In this document: in pieces, positions 19,295-29,166 of the stretch
Layout of the letters: each line of letters starts with the position of its first letter
How positions within the stretch are numbered: position 1 is the first letter of the stretch
Source: Litorilinea aerophila
GTDB taxonomy: Bacteria; Chloroflexota; Anaerolineae; Caldilineales; Caldilineaceae
Length of the DNA stretch: 64,000 bases
Direction of reading: 5' to 3'
Assembly: GCF_006569185.2 (NCBI RefSeq)
Contig: NZ_VIGC02000003.1
Location: 1-64,000, forward strand
Notes under the pieces: model-generated
The model's database searches: none
What the model was told of the DNA's origin: nothing
Seen by the model: the letters and a program-made list of their open reading frames with translations, nothing else
Position numbers and translations under genes: made by a program

Positions 19295-19298
<4 letters not shown>
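18294..19298 (+). CDS. Sugar ABC transporter permease, CUT2 type (first)
   Basis: A 334-residue membrane protein with about eight to ten membrane segments of the RbsC/BPD_transp_2 family. GIDLSLGALLLLGN is the family's signature near residue 80, and AGSDANAARLAGL the cytoplasmic coupling region near 205. ATGA overlaps at both ends indicate translational coupling with the ATPase and the second permease. It pairs with the second permease to form the channel. Confidence 0.93.
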
Positions 19299-20305
<1,007 letters not shown>

Positions 20306-20328
20306 GGGAGAGGGATAAGGAGGAGAAA

Positions 20329-20496
20329 ATGTCAGGCACCAAGTCGCAAAGCGAAAGGATTCCGAAACAGGTGGAGCCGCGCTACCTGGAGATTACGGCA
20401 TGAACCGATGCGGTATGCCGGGAACACCTCAACGAAGAGATTGCGTATGAGCGAGGCCTGATTCCGTACATCCCGGCAGAGCGTGAGGGTCAGTAA
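20329..20496 (+). pseudogene. DUF6398-like gene interrupted by a stop codon
   Basis: A strong Shine-Dalgarno AAGGAGG precedes an ATG and 24 codons ending ...RYLEITA, then TGA (20401-20403). The same frame continues TDAVCREHLNEE and ends at TAA 31 codons later. Joined, the text matches the N-terminal part of DUF6398 proteins, which read ITALTDAFCREHLNEE. One change in a Leu codon (TTA to TGA) explains the break. The C-terminal tail differs from the family, so it was probably also truncated. It directly follows the transporter operon. Confidence 0.6.
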
Positions 20497-20639
20497 ACGA
20501 TCCACACCGATTGCCAGGGGCCTTCGCCCCGAAAACCCACCGGAGCAGACACTGCCCTGCGGCAGGCTGCGCCGGGGTACGGATCACCGTCTGCATCTGC
20601 TACCCCGTAAGGAGCTCATCGCTATTCCAGAGGCCAAAG

Positions 20640-21218
20640 ATGAATGCTGATTCCTATTCTATGTCTGATGTGCTCTCCCAATACGTTGCAACACACCAGG
20701 TATCTGAAGAGCTGGCGAACATATTAGTGGAACTGGCAACGAATGGCATCCCGCCTGAAAACCCCCAAGAATTGATAAGTAGGATCAAGCTATTAAATAG
20801 GATCAAGCTATGGCGCGAGACCGATTACAATCATCAAAGCCAGGTGCTCGATATGGTTCTCTATTACATAAGGACCTGCATTCGAGACCATGAGCTATCC
20901 CAAGTTGAAATGGACGATCTTCAAGACCTCTTACTCCTTTTTCGAGTTAGGGAGGGCGATTTCTACCGACTTCGGCGTGGCGAAGTCGTCGAGTTACTCA
21001 AGATGGAGGTGGGCCGGCTCATTTTAGATGGACATCTGGAGGAGGAAGAGGACTTTTATCAGACACAGCTACAAAAGGTGTTAGGGTTAAGCTATGATCA
21101 ATATGTCGGATTGACCAGGGATTATGTGATGGAAATCCTGGAGATAATAAGTGCATCCCCCCAGGCTGACCCACGTCAGATCAGAATCATTAAGACAGCG
21201 TTTCTGATTCCACACTGA
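20640..21218 (+). CDS. Unrecognised helical protein with lower GC than its neighbours
   Basis: A 192-residue, mainly helical, acidic protein. Regions such as HELSQVEMDDLQDLLLLF and EEEEDFYQ resemble TerB/DjlA-like helical domains, but the match is weak. The base composition is visibly more AT-rich than in flanking genes, which suggests transfer. A near-perfect 18-base in-frame duplication (TAGGATCAAGCTA at 20783 and again at 20801) encodes repeated RIKL. The ATG at 20640 is the first plausible start with GAGGCCAAAG before it. Confidence 0.6.
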   Translation: MNADSYSMSDVLSQYVATHQVSEELANILVELATNGIPPENPQELISRIKLLNRIKLWRETDYNHQSQVLDMVLYYIRTCIRDHELSQVEMDDLQDLLLLFRVREGDFYRLRRGEVVELLKMEVGRLILDGHLEEEEDFYQTQLQKVLGLSYDQYVGLTRDYVMEILEIISASPQADPRQIRIIKTAFLIPH

Positions 21219-21321
21219 GTTAGGAAGATGCCGTCCGTAGAATGTATGCCTGAAGCGTATCTATCCTCCTAGAGTTTTTCTTCCCCCTGGCATTTGCCCT
21301 ATCCGGTTCTGTCTTCTGTTA

Positions 21322-22008
21322 ATGTCAACCGTTGAGTATGAGCCCGAAGCGACGGGAATGTCACTCCGTTTATGGCAAATCTCAGGTTTTTCCCCGAAAG
21401 GTTGGCACGCCGTGACGAATGAAGTTCGCCCACCTCAACCAGGGAAACGCCGGTTGCTGCGAATGATATTGCTGCTATCTGCGCTGGTGACGTCGCCACT
21501 GCTTTGTTACGGCGCGATTTTGATGGCGGACCTTTTGCCCTCCTCGCTGTTGCCCTCTGGCCTCGATTTTTTTGTGAACCTTTTCGAAGCCCGGGCGGAA
21601 GTTCAGAACAGAACCGGGGAGACGCTGTATGTTACCGCCATCACCACCACGTATGGGCGCCCCATGGTCATCTCCCAAAACATAGCGTTCCGACAGCGAG
21701 ATATTCCACTGCAGCCAAACACGTCGGTCGTGCTGACATATGACTCTGCGGATTTGCCCCTCTCTGGCATTGCAGTATGTCGGGTAGGGGATGACTGTAG
21801 ACTATTGGTCGTTAACGGCACGGGCAGGTACTCTGTGGATTCTGTTGAAACTTTATCGCGGTTAGATCCGGGCTGGCTCGCTGCGATCCGGTCACATCCC
21901 CTGTACAATGACCGCGCTGTGCAAGCTCTTGCCCTGAGCCTGCTGCCGATCCTGTTGCTCTTCGCCTCGTGGTACGTTGGCCGCCTGGAAAGACAGATCG
22001 CAGGTTAG
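21322..22008 (+). CDS. Membrane protein of unknown function
   Basis: A 228-residue protein with a membrane segment near residues 48-70 and another near 198-218. The stretch between, with NRTGETLYVTAITTTYG and a pair of Cys in CRVGDDC, looks beta-rich and extracytoplasmic. No clear ribosome site precedes the ATG at 21322; an in-frame ATG at 21358 has GGGA close by. I do not recognise the family. Confidence 0.6.
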   Translation: MSTVEYEPEATGMSLRLWQISGFSPKGWHAVTNEVRPPQPGKRRLLRMILLLSALVTSPLLCYGAILMADLLPSSLLPSGLDFFVNLFEARAEVQNRTGETLYVTAITTTYGRPMVISQNIAFRQRDIPLQPNTSVVLTYDSADLPLSGIAVCRVGDDCRLLVVNGTGRYSVDSVETLSRLDPGWLAAIRSHPLYNDRAVQALALSLLPILLLFASWYVGRLERQIAG

Positions 22009-22091
22009 TACCCAAATCCTGGCCTCCGGTTATTGGGCCGGGCAGCACACCCTTTTGTCGAGCCCCCTTTTTACACGAAGGAGCCACTCCC

Positions 22092-22604
22092 ATGAATGCG
22101 GACGAATTACGTTCCATCCAGGCCCCGCTCAAGGACCGCTACCGCCAATCCCCGGATGCCGCGCTGGTCACGTTGCGGGCCCAGGGTCGACTCGCCGAAG
22201 GCGTGAGTTGTAAGATCGAGACCGGTAAAGCGCTTGTGACGGCCGGCTTGCACCCGGCCACCGGGGGGAGTGGGCTCCATGTCTGCTCGGGGGATATGCT
22301 GCTCGAGGCCCTGGTTGCCTGCGCAGGCGTCACCCTCAACGCAGTGGCCACGGCCCTCGGCATCGAGCTGCGTGATGCCTTGCTGCAGGCCGAAGGCGAT
22401 CTCGACTTTCGCGGCACCCTGGGCGTGTCCAAGGAGGTTCCCGTCGGCTTCCAGAATATCCGCCTCAAGATGACGCTGGACACCGATGCATCCGATGAAC
22501 AGTTGGCCACGTTGCTGCGCCTGACCGAGCGCTACTGCGTTGTCTACCAGACTCTCCTATCGTCGCCCACGGTGACCGTCACGCGACAGCGTGTTGACGC
22601 CTGA
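22092..22604 (+). CDS. OsmC-family protein
   Basis: A 170-residue OsmC/Ohr-like protein. Two conserved cysteines are present, in LVACAGVTLNAVA and ERYCVVYQTL, as in the peroxide-reducing members of the family. It probably detoxifies organic hydroperoxides in the cytoplasm using a thiol reductant. The Shine-Dalgarno AAGGAG precedes the ATG. It appears to be transcribed separately from the chaperonin-like gene, with a gap of about 470 bases between them. Confidence 0.85.
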   Translation: MNADELRSIQAPLKDRYRQSPDAALVTLRAQGRLAEGVSCKIETGKALVTAGLHPATGGSGLHVCSGDMLLEALVACAGVTLNAVATALGIELRDALLQAEGDLDFRGTLGVSKEVPVGFQNIRLKMTLDTDASDEQLATLLRLTERYCVVYQTLLSSPTVTVTRQRVDA

Positions 22605-23077
22605 GGGCAGCGCCGTCAGCTGCTCACGCCTTGTCCCATCGACTATCCCAACACGCAACCCACCAACCCAATGAGGTGCCATGATGCATACAATGTTTGA
22701 GGAGAGCCCATCCCCTGGTTGCGCTTTGCACCCCGTTTTTGCGTAGATTCCACATCCTGGTAGAATGGATGTCGTCAGCGGCTCTCCTGCCATTCCACCT
22801 GTGGCAATCCCGGGATGTGGCGCGGCCCCCCAGTACCTTGTTGGATTTCACCGGTTCCATCGGCGCACTCCAGATGCGATCCAGAATGGCGGCCGGTGTT
22901 GCACAGCTACGGCCTCGCTGCAGCCCGGAAAATGACAGTCCGGCGTAATGACCATGGCAGAACGCGGCAACATGGCCCCCGGACAGAACCTCGTCGAATT
23001 CTGCGTGGATTCCTGCCGGGGGTGGTTACCCTTGTGCACTGTGAGCCACTCCAAACCAGCCAATCAAAAGGGATCAT
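22605..23077. other. Intergenic gap of about 470 bases upstream of the chaperonin-like gene
   Basis: I see no convincing gene here. A 21-codon frame starting at 22681 has no homology. A weak promoter-like pair, TTGCGT (22739-22744) and TAGAAT (22761-22766), is spaced by 16 bases and could serve the downstream operon. Confidence 0.4.
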
Positions 23078-24712
23078 ATGCCGATACCAAAAGTCATAGG
23101 ACAACCTGAGTCGACCCAGCACCTCCTGATGGGCATCAATGCACTGGCGGATCTGTTGGCGCCGACGTTGGGGCCGGTGGGTGGCGTAGTGGCCAATCAG
23201 CGGGACCACCAGCGGCGCCCAGAGCTGCTGGACGATTCGGCCACCACGGTGCGCCGGATCCTGAACCTGGGCGATCCCCGGGCCGATGTGGGCGCCATGC
23301 TCATGCGCAGCCTGGTCTGGCGGGTGGTCCAGCGGGCGGGGGACGGCGGCGCCACGGCCGCTATCCTGGCCCGGGCCATGTACACCGAGGCCATTCGCCT
23401 CATCTCCGCGGGCGCCAACCCCATGCGCCTGGCCCGGGGCGTCAACCTGGCGGTGGACGCAGCCACCCAGGCCCTGAAGCAGCAGGCCCGCCCGGTGACC
23501 CACGAAAACGAGCTGGCCGCCGTGGCCCTCACCGTCATCCGGGAGCCCGCCCTGGCCGCCGTCCTGGGCGAGATGAGCTACCTCCTGGGGCCGGATGCCC
23601 ACGTCACCATCGAAAAATACGTGGCCTCCTACCTCCAGCAGTTCTACCACCCCGGCGCCAACTACCGGGCCCAGATCGCCAGCATGTACCTCTACACCGA
23701 TCCCATCCACAAGCGGGCCATCATCCCCGGCGGGCTCATCGCCCTGGTGGATGGCAAGCTGGAGAATGTGGACCAGATCGCAGCCCTCCTCAATGCCGCG
23801 GTCAAAGCCGGCAGCCGGGCCCTCACCATTGTGGCCGGCCACTTCAGCGAAGATGTCATCGGCGTGATGACGGCCAACTGTCAGGCTCAGGAAAAGGACG
23901 AGAAAAAGAGGCGCAACAAGCTGGCCCTGGTGGGCGCCAAGTTCAAGGATGTGGGCGAGGCCCGGCGGGCCGCCTACGATGACCTGGCCCTCCTCACCGG
24001 CGCCACCGTCCTGGGCCGGGGCTGGACCAAGCCCGTGGAGCAGGTCCAGCCTGAGGACCTGGGCAAGGTCCAGCGGGTGGAAGTGGACGCCGACGCCATC
24101 CACGTGGTGCCTGAATGGCAGACCTCTGCCCAGGCCCAGGCCAAGGTGGCGGAGCTACGGCGCCAGCTGGCTGCCATGCCCCTGGACGACGAGGATCGCC
24201 CGGTCCTGGTCAAGCGCCTCTCCGCCCTGAGCGGTGGCATGGGCGTCTTGAAGATCGGCGCCGAAAGCAAGCTGGACCGGGAAGTGCGGGCAGAAAACGC
24301 CGAGCGCACCCTGAAGGTGCTCTCCAAAGCCCAGCTCAGCGGTGTGGTCCCCGGAGGCGGCGCGGCCTACCTCCACTGCATTCCCGCCCTGGATGAGCTC
24401 CAGGCGGAGGACGACATGGCCTTTGGCGTGCAACTGGTGCAGCGGGCCCTGGTCGCACCTCTGCGCCAGATCCTGGAAAATGCCCACGTCTCGGCCCCCG
24501 GCGTGGTCATCGACCAGGTGCGGCAGGCCGGCCCCACCGCCACCTATGACGTCTTCAACAGCCAGGTGGTGGACGCCTTCGAGGCCGGCATCCTGGATGT
24601 GACCGACGTGCTCATCACCGTGCTGCAGACCGCAGCCAGCGGCGCCATGATGGCGACCACCACCGATACCATCGTCTACCACCGCAAGCCTCAGGAAGCG
24701 TTGAGTCCATAA
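23078..24712 (+). CDS. Highly divergent GroEL-like chaperonin paralogue
   Basis: A 544-residue protein that aligns over the full GroEL length: equatorial, intermediate and apical domains in the usual order. GDGGATA replaces GDGTTTA and keeps the Asp; LGPVGGVVA replaces LGPKGRNV; GVVPGGGAAY is conserved. At the position of GroEL Asp398, which is needed for ATP hydrolysis, the sequence reads RAENAERTL with Asn407. There is no GGM tail. It heads a tightly packed operon of sugar-oxidising enzymes rather than pairing with groES. It may bind but not hydrolyse ATP, or hydrolyse slowly, and might be a specialised holdase for this pathway. The bacterial-type assignment is secure; the function is inference. 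Confidence 0.85.
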   Translation: MPIPKVIGQPESTQHLLMGINALADLLAPTLGPVGGVVANQRDHQRRPELLDDSATTVRRILNLGDPRADVGAMLMRSLVWRVVQRAGDGGATAAILARAMYTEAIRLISAGANPMRLARGVNLAVDAATQALKQQARPVTHENELAAVALTVIREPALAAVLGEMSYLLGPDAHVTIEKYVASYLQQFYHPGANYRAQIASMYLYTDPIHKRAIIPGGLIALVDGKLENVDQIAALLNAAVKAGSRALTIVAGHFSEDVIGVMTANCQAQEKDEKKRRNKLALVGAKFKDVGEARRAAYDDLALLTGATVLGRGWTKPVEQVQPEDLGKVQRVEVDADAIHVVPEWQTSAQAQAKVAELRRQLAAMPLDDEDRPVLVKRLSALSGGMGVLKIGAESKLDREVRAENAERTLKVLSKAQLSGVVPGGGAAYLHCIPALDELQAEDDMAFGVQLVQRALVAPLRQILENAHVSAPGVVIDQVRQAGPTATYDVFNSQVVDAFEAGILDVTDVLITVLQTAASGAMMATTTDTIVYHRKPQEALSP

Positions 24713-24714
24713 CC

Positions 24715-25563
24715 ATGCCTATCATCCTGTCCCTTTCCAAAAATCAAGATACCCTCTGGGCCGCGGGGCCCGAAGGCCTGTTCCGCGTCACCGACGCCGG
24801 CCTGGAAGCGGTCCCCCAGCCCCAGGAACACCTCTACTGCTGCTGCGCCATCCACGACCGCATCCTGGTGGGCGGCCTGCCCCACGGCGTGGCCTACAGC
24901 CTGCAGATGGGGGAGAACTGGCAGGCCGGCTGGATGGACAACGTGGAGGCGCCCGTGGTGGCCCTGGCGCCCGATCCCCAGGTGGAGCAGAGCGGCGTCC
25001 TCCTGGCTGCCACCGACGGCGGAGGCATCCTGCGCACCACCAACCGGGGCCAACACTGGTACCTGCGCAACTTCGGCCTGCGCAGCTTCACCGTCCTGGC
25101 CCTGGCCTGGGCGCCGCCGGCCCCGGCCGACGCCTGGCCCCGCTGGCAGTACGTCTTCGCCGCCACCGAAGAGGGCGTCTACCATTCGCCCAACGGCGGC
25201 CGGGGCTGGAAGCGCAGCGAGTGCCCGGAGGCCATCTACCAGACCCTGGCCGTGGACCCGGATTTTCACCGGACGGGGGTGGTGCTGGCCGGCACCGAAG
25301 GGCAGGGCCTCTTCCGCTCCACCGATGCGGGCCACTCCTTCCAGCCCGTGCCCGACACGCCCGCCCAGGTCAACGCCCTGCTGGCCACGCCCACGGGCTG
25401 GCTCCTCAGCGACGAGAGTCAGCTCTGGCACTCTGCCGATGGCCTCCACTGGACGCCCATGCCCGGCAGCCAGGCCGCGCTGGTCTTCCTGGCCGACGGC
25501 GAACGAGTCTGGGCGGGCAACGATGAGGGCATTACCACTGTGGGGCTGGCTGTGGAGATCTAA
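24715..25563 (+). CDS. Beta-propeller (BNR/VPS10-like repeat) protein
   Basis: A 282-residue protein made of repeated blades with motifs such as GGGILRTTNRGQHWY, GVYHSPNGGRGWKR and GLFRSTDAGHSFQ, typical of BNR or YCF48-like propellers. There is no signal peptide, so it is probably cytoplasmic. It starts three bases after the chaperonin-like gene and ends four bases before the dehydrogenase. It could be a lactonase-type enzyme or a binding scaffold; no catalytic residues are evident. Confidence 0.75.
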   Translation: MPIILSLSKNQDTLWAAGPEGLFRVTDAGLEAVPQPQEHLYCCCAIHDRILVGGLPHGVAYSLQMGENWQAGWMDNVEAPVVALAPDPQVEQSGVLLAATDGGGILRTTNRGQHWYLRNFGLRSFTVLALAWAPPAPADAWPRWQYVFAATEEGVYHSPNGGRGWKRSECPEAIYQTLAVDPDFHRTGVVLAGTEGQGLFRSTDAGHSFQPVPDTPAQVNALLATPTGWLLSDESQLWHSADGLHWTPMPGSQAALVFLADGERVWAGNDEGITTVGLAVEI

Positions 25564-25566
25564 TCC

Positions 25567-26598
25567 ATGCAGACCCTGATCCTCCAGGAACCTGGCCACT
25601 TCCGCCTGACCGAAACGGAACCGCCGCCCCAGCCCGGCCCCGGGGAGGCCCTGGTCCGGGTGCATCGGGTGGGCATCTGCGGCACCGACCTGCACGCCTT
25701 CCGGGGCCGGCAGCCTTTCTTCAGCTATCCCCGCATCCTGGGCCATGAGCTGGGCGTAGAGGTGGTCGCCCTGGGCCCTGCCACCGAGACGGCCTCGCCC
25801 GGCAACCTGGCCGTGGGCGACCGCTGCGCGGTGGAACCCTACCTGAACTGCGGCCGCTGTGGCGCCTGCCGCCGGGGCAAGACCAACTGTTGCGAGCGCC
25901 TCCAGGTGCTGGGCGTCCACGTGGATGGCGGCATGCGAGAGTTGCTGGTGGTGCCCGTCCACAAGCTCCACAAGTCGGAAACATTGCCCCTGTCGCATCT
26001 GGCGCTGGTGGAGATGCTCTGCATTGGCGGCCATGCGGTGCGGCGGGCCCAGGTGGAGCCCGGGGAGCAGGTGCTGGTCATCGGCGCCGGCCCCATCGGC
26101 CTCTCTACCATTCAGTTTGCCCAGATCGCCGGTGCCGAGGTGAGCGTGCTGGAGCTGAACCCTGGCCGCCTGGCCTTCTGCCAGGAGCAGCTTGGGGTGG
26201 CCCACGGCCTCGACGGCAGCGTGGATCCCGTGGATGCGCTGCGGGAACGGCTGGATGGCGAGCTGCCCACCGTGGTCTTCGACGCCACCGGCAACGTCCA
26301 CTCCATGCAGCAGGCCTTCCAGCTGGTGGCCAACGGCGGCAAGCTGGTCTTTGTGGGCCTGGTCCAGGCGGACATCACCTTTCACGATCCAGAATTCCAT
26401 CGCCGGGAGATGACCCTGCTCAGCAGCCGGAACGCCACCGGCGAGGATTTCCAGTTCGCCATCCGCATGTTGGAGGAGGGCCGCATCAACGTGGCCCCCT
26501 GGATTACTCACCACACCACCCCGCAGGAGCTACCGGCCGTCTTCCCCACCTGGCTGGCGCCGGAGGCGGGGGTGGTCAAAGCCATGCTAGATTTCTAG
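25567..26598 (+). CDS. Zinc-dependent alcohol/sugar dehydrogenase
   Basis: A 343-residue medium-chain dehydrogenase. The catalytic zinc region has GICGTDLHAF and GHELGVEVV; the structural zinc is bound by the Cys cluster in CGRCGACRRGKTNC. A Rossmann motif, VIGAGPIGLS, near residue 175 binds NAD(P). It oxidises a polyol or sugar hydroxyl, in line with sorbitol/threonine/galactitol dehydrogenases. It belongs to the same run of genes as the propeller and the SDR. Confidence 0.88.
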   Translation: MQTLILQEPGHFRLTETEPPPQPGPGEALVRVHRVGICGTDLHAFRGRQPFFSYPRILGHELGVEVVALGPATETASPGNLAVGDRCAVEPYLNCGRCGACRRGKTNCCERLQVLGVHVDGGMRELLVVPVHKLHKSETLPLSHLALVEMLCIGGHAVRRAQVEPGEQVLVIGAGPIGLSTIQFAQIAGAEVSVLELNPGRLAFCQEQLGVAHGLDGSVDPVDALRERLDGELPTVVFDATGNVHSMQQAFQLVANGGKLVFVGLVQADITFHDPEFHRREMTLLSSRNATGEDFQFAIRMLEEGRINVAPWITHHTTPQELPAVFPTWLAPEAGVVKAMLDF

Positions 26599-26705
26599 TA
26601 AATCCCGGCAGAAATTCGCCGATCGTATCCATCAGAGCTAGTGCGCCCAGAGGGCACCTGGGATTTCTGCCGTGGTATTTACGCCAGACTGTACTAGAGG
26701 AGACC

Positions 26706-27536
26706 ATGAGCACCACATCCTTTTTGAGCCAGTTCTCCCTGGCCGGCAAGACCGCCGTGGTGACCGGCGGCACCGGCGTCCTGGGGGGCGCCATGGCCCG
26801 GGGACTGGCCGCCGCCGGCGCCCGGGTGGCCATCCTGGGCCGCCGGGAAGACAAAGCCACCGAAGTCGCCGATGCCATCCGGCGGGAGGGCGGGGAGGCC
26901 ATGCCCCTGCCCGCGGATGTGCTGGACCGGGAGCGGTTGACCCAGGCCCGGGATAATCTCCTGGCCCGCTGGGAGACGGTAGACATCCTGGTCAACGCCG
27001 CGGGCGGTAACGTTCCCGATGCCACCGTGGTGGGCGATTTGACCTTCTTCGACCTGACGCCCGAGGCCTTCCGACGGGTGGTGGACCTGAACCTGTTGGG
27101 TACCCTGCTGCCCAGCCAGATTTTTGGTCAGGTCATGGCGGAGAAGGGCCAGGGCAGCATCGTCAACATCTCGTCCATGGCCGCCCAGCGACCCCTGACC
27201 CGGGTCATCGGCTACGCGGCGGCCAAGGCAGCCATCGACAACTTCACCCGCTGGTTGGCGGTGGAGCTGGCCACCAAATACGGCGAGGGTCTACGGGTCA
27301 ACGCCATCGCGCCGGGCTTCTTCATCGGCGAGCAGAACCGGGCCCTTCTTCTCAACCCGGACAACAGCCTGACGCCCCGGGGGCAGACCATCATCGACCA
27401 CACGCCCATGCGGCGCTTCGGCGAGCCCGAGGAGCTGGTGGGCACCCTGGTCTGGCTTTGCAGCGACGCCTCCCGCTTCGTGACCGGGATCGTGGTGCCG
27501 GTGGACGGCGGCTTCTCGGCCTTCGGGGGGGTGTAA
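26706..27536 (+). CDS. SDR-family oxidoreductase, D-mannonate/fructuronate type
   Basis: A 276-residue short-chain dehydrogenase. The cofactor motif TGGTGVLGG, the catalytic Ser in NISSMA and the YxxxK motif in GYAAAK are all present. APGFFIGEQNR is the segment I associate with SDRs that interconvert fructuronate and mannonate. A strong Shine-Dalgarno, GAGGAG, precedes the ATG. The following gene encodes a tagaturonate-epimerase-like enzyme, which supports a role in hexuronate breakdown. Confidence 0.8.
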   Translation: MSTTSFLSQFSLAGKTAVVTGGTGVLGGAMARGLAAAGARVAILGRREDKATEVADAIRREGGEAMPLPADVLDRERLTQARDNLLARWETVDILVNAAGGNVPDATVVGDLTFFDLTPEAFRRVVDLNLLGTLLPSQIFGQVMAEKGQGSIVNISSMAAQRPLTRVIGYAAAKAAIDNFTRWLAVELATKYGEGLRVNAIAPGFFIGEQNRALLLNPDNSLTPRGQTIIDHTPMRRFGEPEELVGTLVWLCSDASRFVTGIVVPVDGGFSAFGGV

Positions 27537-27538
27537 CG

Positions 27539-29110
27539 ATGACCGAGCTCCTTCCCTGGTTGGACCAGGTGGAACTGGCGCCGCCCCTGGCCGAAGAGGC
27601 AGCCGCTGCTGTGGCGGGCGCCCTGGGGGAGCTGGCTCAAGGCCAGGTCTACCCCCGTTCCCTGGCCGCTGCCCATGGCGGTCTCTTTTTTCTGATGCGC
27701 CGGGGCCTGGACAAATTCCTGGGCTGCCTCAGCGCCGATGCCGGCCTGGGGCAACGCTTCACCGGACAGCACAGCCAGGTGCAGGTGGATGGGCGCACCC
27801 TCCAGCTCACCGTAGCGCCGACCACCGGGGCCAATGCCGCGGCCCTGCGGACCCTGCTGCCCTACCTGGTGGCCCGCCCTCTGGGGCTGCGTAAGTCCGC
27901 CGGCTGCGGTGACCGCCTGGGCCTGGCCACCCCCGGCCACATACGCGCCCTGCGGGCTACCTTCGGCCGGGATGAAGACGCCGCCATGGCGCCCATCTTC
28001 GCCCAGCAGTCCATCCGGGAAAATGCCCGCACCGGGCGCACCCCCCAGGAGGTCATGGACGACGCCATGTGGGGCGTCTTCCAGGAAGGGTGGCGCGCTG
28101 GCTTCGGCGCCGACGCCGATCACCTCAAGACCCTGGCGGACGTGGACATCTGCGCCGCGGCCGGCTATACCTTCTACACGGTGGATCCGGGCGATCATGT
28201 GGACGATGAAGCCAACACCGCGGCCTTCCCCGCGCTGGAGGCCAGGGTGGATGCCTTGCCCTGGGACGTGCTGGACAGCTCGCCGGCCGACCTGGCCGCG
28301 CGGCTGGCCGACCGCCCCATCGACCTGGGCACCCTGAAGGTGACCCTGGATCGGGAGACCCTGTGGCGCGCGGCGGCCAAGTATGGCCGGGCCGTAGCCC
28401 ACACGGTGACCATGTACCGCCACCTGGCCGGGGCCATGGGCGAGCGCCCCTTCGAGTTGGAGATGAGTGTGGACGAGACCGCCACGGTCACTTCCCTGGC
28501 CGAACACGTCTACATCGCCGCCGAGCTCCAACGTCTGGGCGTGCGCTGCGTGAGCCTGGCCCCTCGTTACGTGGGCACCTTCGAAAAAGGGGTGGATTAC
28601 ATCGGCGACCTGGACGCCTTCGAGCAGTCCATCGCCCAGCATATGGCCGTCTCCCGGACCTTTGGCCCCTACAAGTTGAGCCTCCACTCCGGGTCGGACA
28701 AGTTCAGCATCTACCCCATCGCCAGCCGGGTGGCCGGCGACCTGGTCCATCTGAAGACCGCGGGGACCAGCTATCTGGAGGCCTTGCGGGCCATCGCGGC
28801 CATGGCGCCCGACCTCTTCCGCCAGATCGTGGCCTTTGCCCGGGAGCGCTACCCCACCGACCGGGCTTCCTACCACGTCTCCGCCGAGCTGGAGAAGATG
28901 CCCGACATCGCCGGCTGGCCCGATGACCGCCTGCCCGAACTGTTGAACGATTTCCACGCGCGGGAGATCCTGCACGTGACCTTTGGCTCGGTGTTGAACC
29001 ATCCTCCCTTCCGGGAGCCGTTCTTCACCGCGCTGCGCACCCATGAGGAAACCTACAGCGAAATGCTGGAGCGCCACTTCTGTCGACATTTCGCGCCATT
29101 CGCAGGGTAA
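27539..29110 (+). CDS. Tagaturonate/fructuronate epimerase-like enzyme (UxaE family)
   Basis: A 523-residue protein resembling UxaE of thermophilic bacteria, which epimerises tagaturonate to fructuronate in the galacturonate pathway. Segments KSAGCGDRLGLATPGHI, ELEMSVDETATVTS and SLHSGSDKFS carry conserved polar residues that probably bind metal and substrate. It begins two bases after the SDR stop. Together, the two enzymes would turn tagaturonate into mannonate. I rely on memory for the family pattern. Confidence 0.75.
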   Translation: MTELLPWLDQVELAPPLAEEAAAAVAGALGELAQGQVYPRSLAAAHGGLFFLMRRGLDKFLGCLSADAGLGQRFTGQHSQVQVDGRTLQLTVAPTTGANAAALRTLLPYLVARPLGLRKSAGCGDRLGLATPGHIRALRATFGRDEDAAMAPIFAQQSIRENARTGRTPQEVMDDAMWGVFQEGWRAGFGADADHLKTLADVDICAAAGYTFYTVDPGDHVDDEANTAAFPALEARVDALPWDVLDSSPADLAARLADRPIDLGTLKVTLDRETLWRAAAKYGRAVAHTVTMYRHLAGAMGERPFELEMSVDETATVTSLAEHVYIAAELQRLGVRCVSLAPRYVGTFEKGVDYIGDLDAFEQSIAQHMAVSRTFGPYKLSLHSGSDKFSIYPIASRVAGDLVHLKTAGTSYLEALRAIAAMAPDLFRQIVAFARERYPTDRASYHVSAELEKMPDIAGWPDDRLPELLNDFHAREILHVTFGSVLNHPPFREPFFTALRTHEETYSEMLERHFCRHFAPFAG

Positions 29111-29166
29111 CTGGGGCTATCACGGCCGGGAACATCCGTCCGTGGTAGCCAGGGAGCCAATCCACC

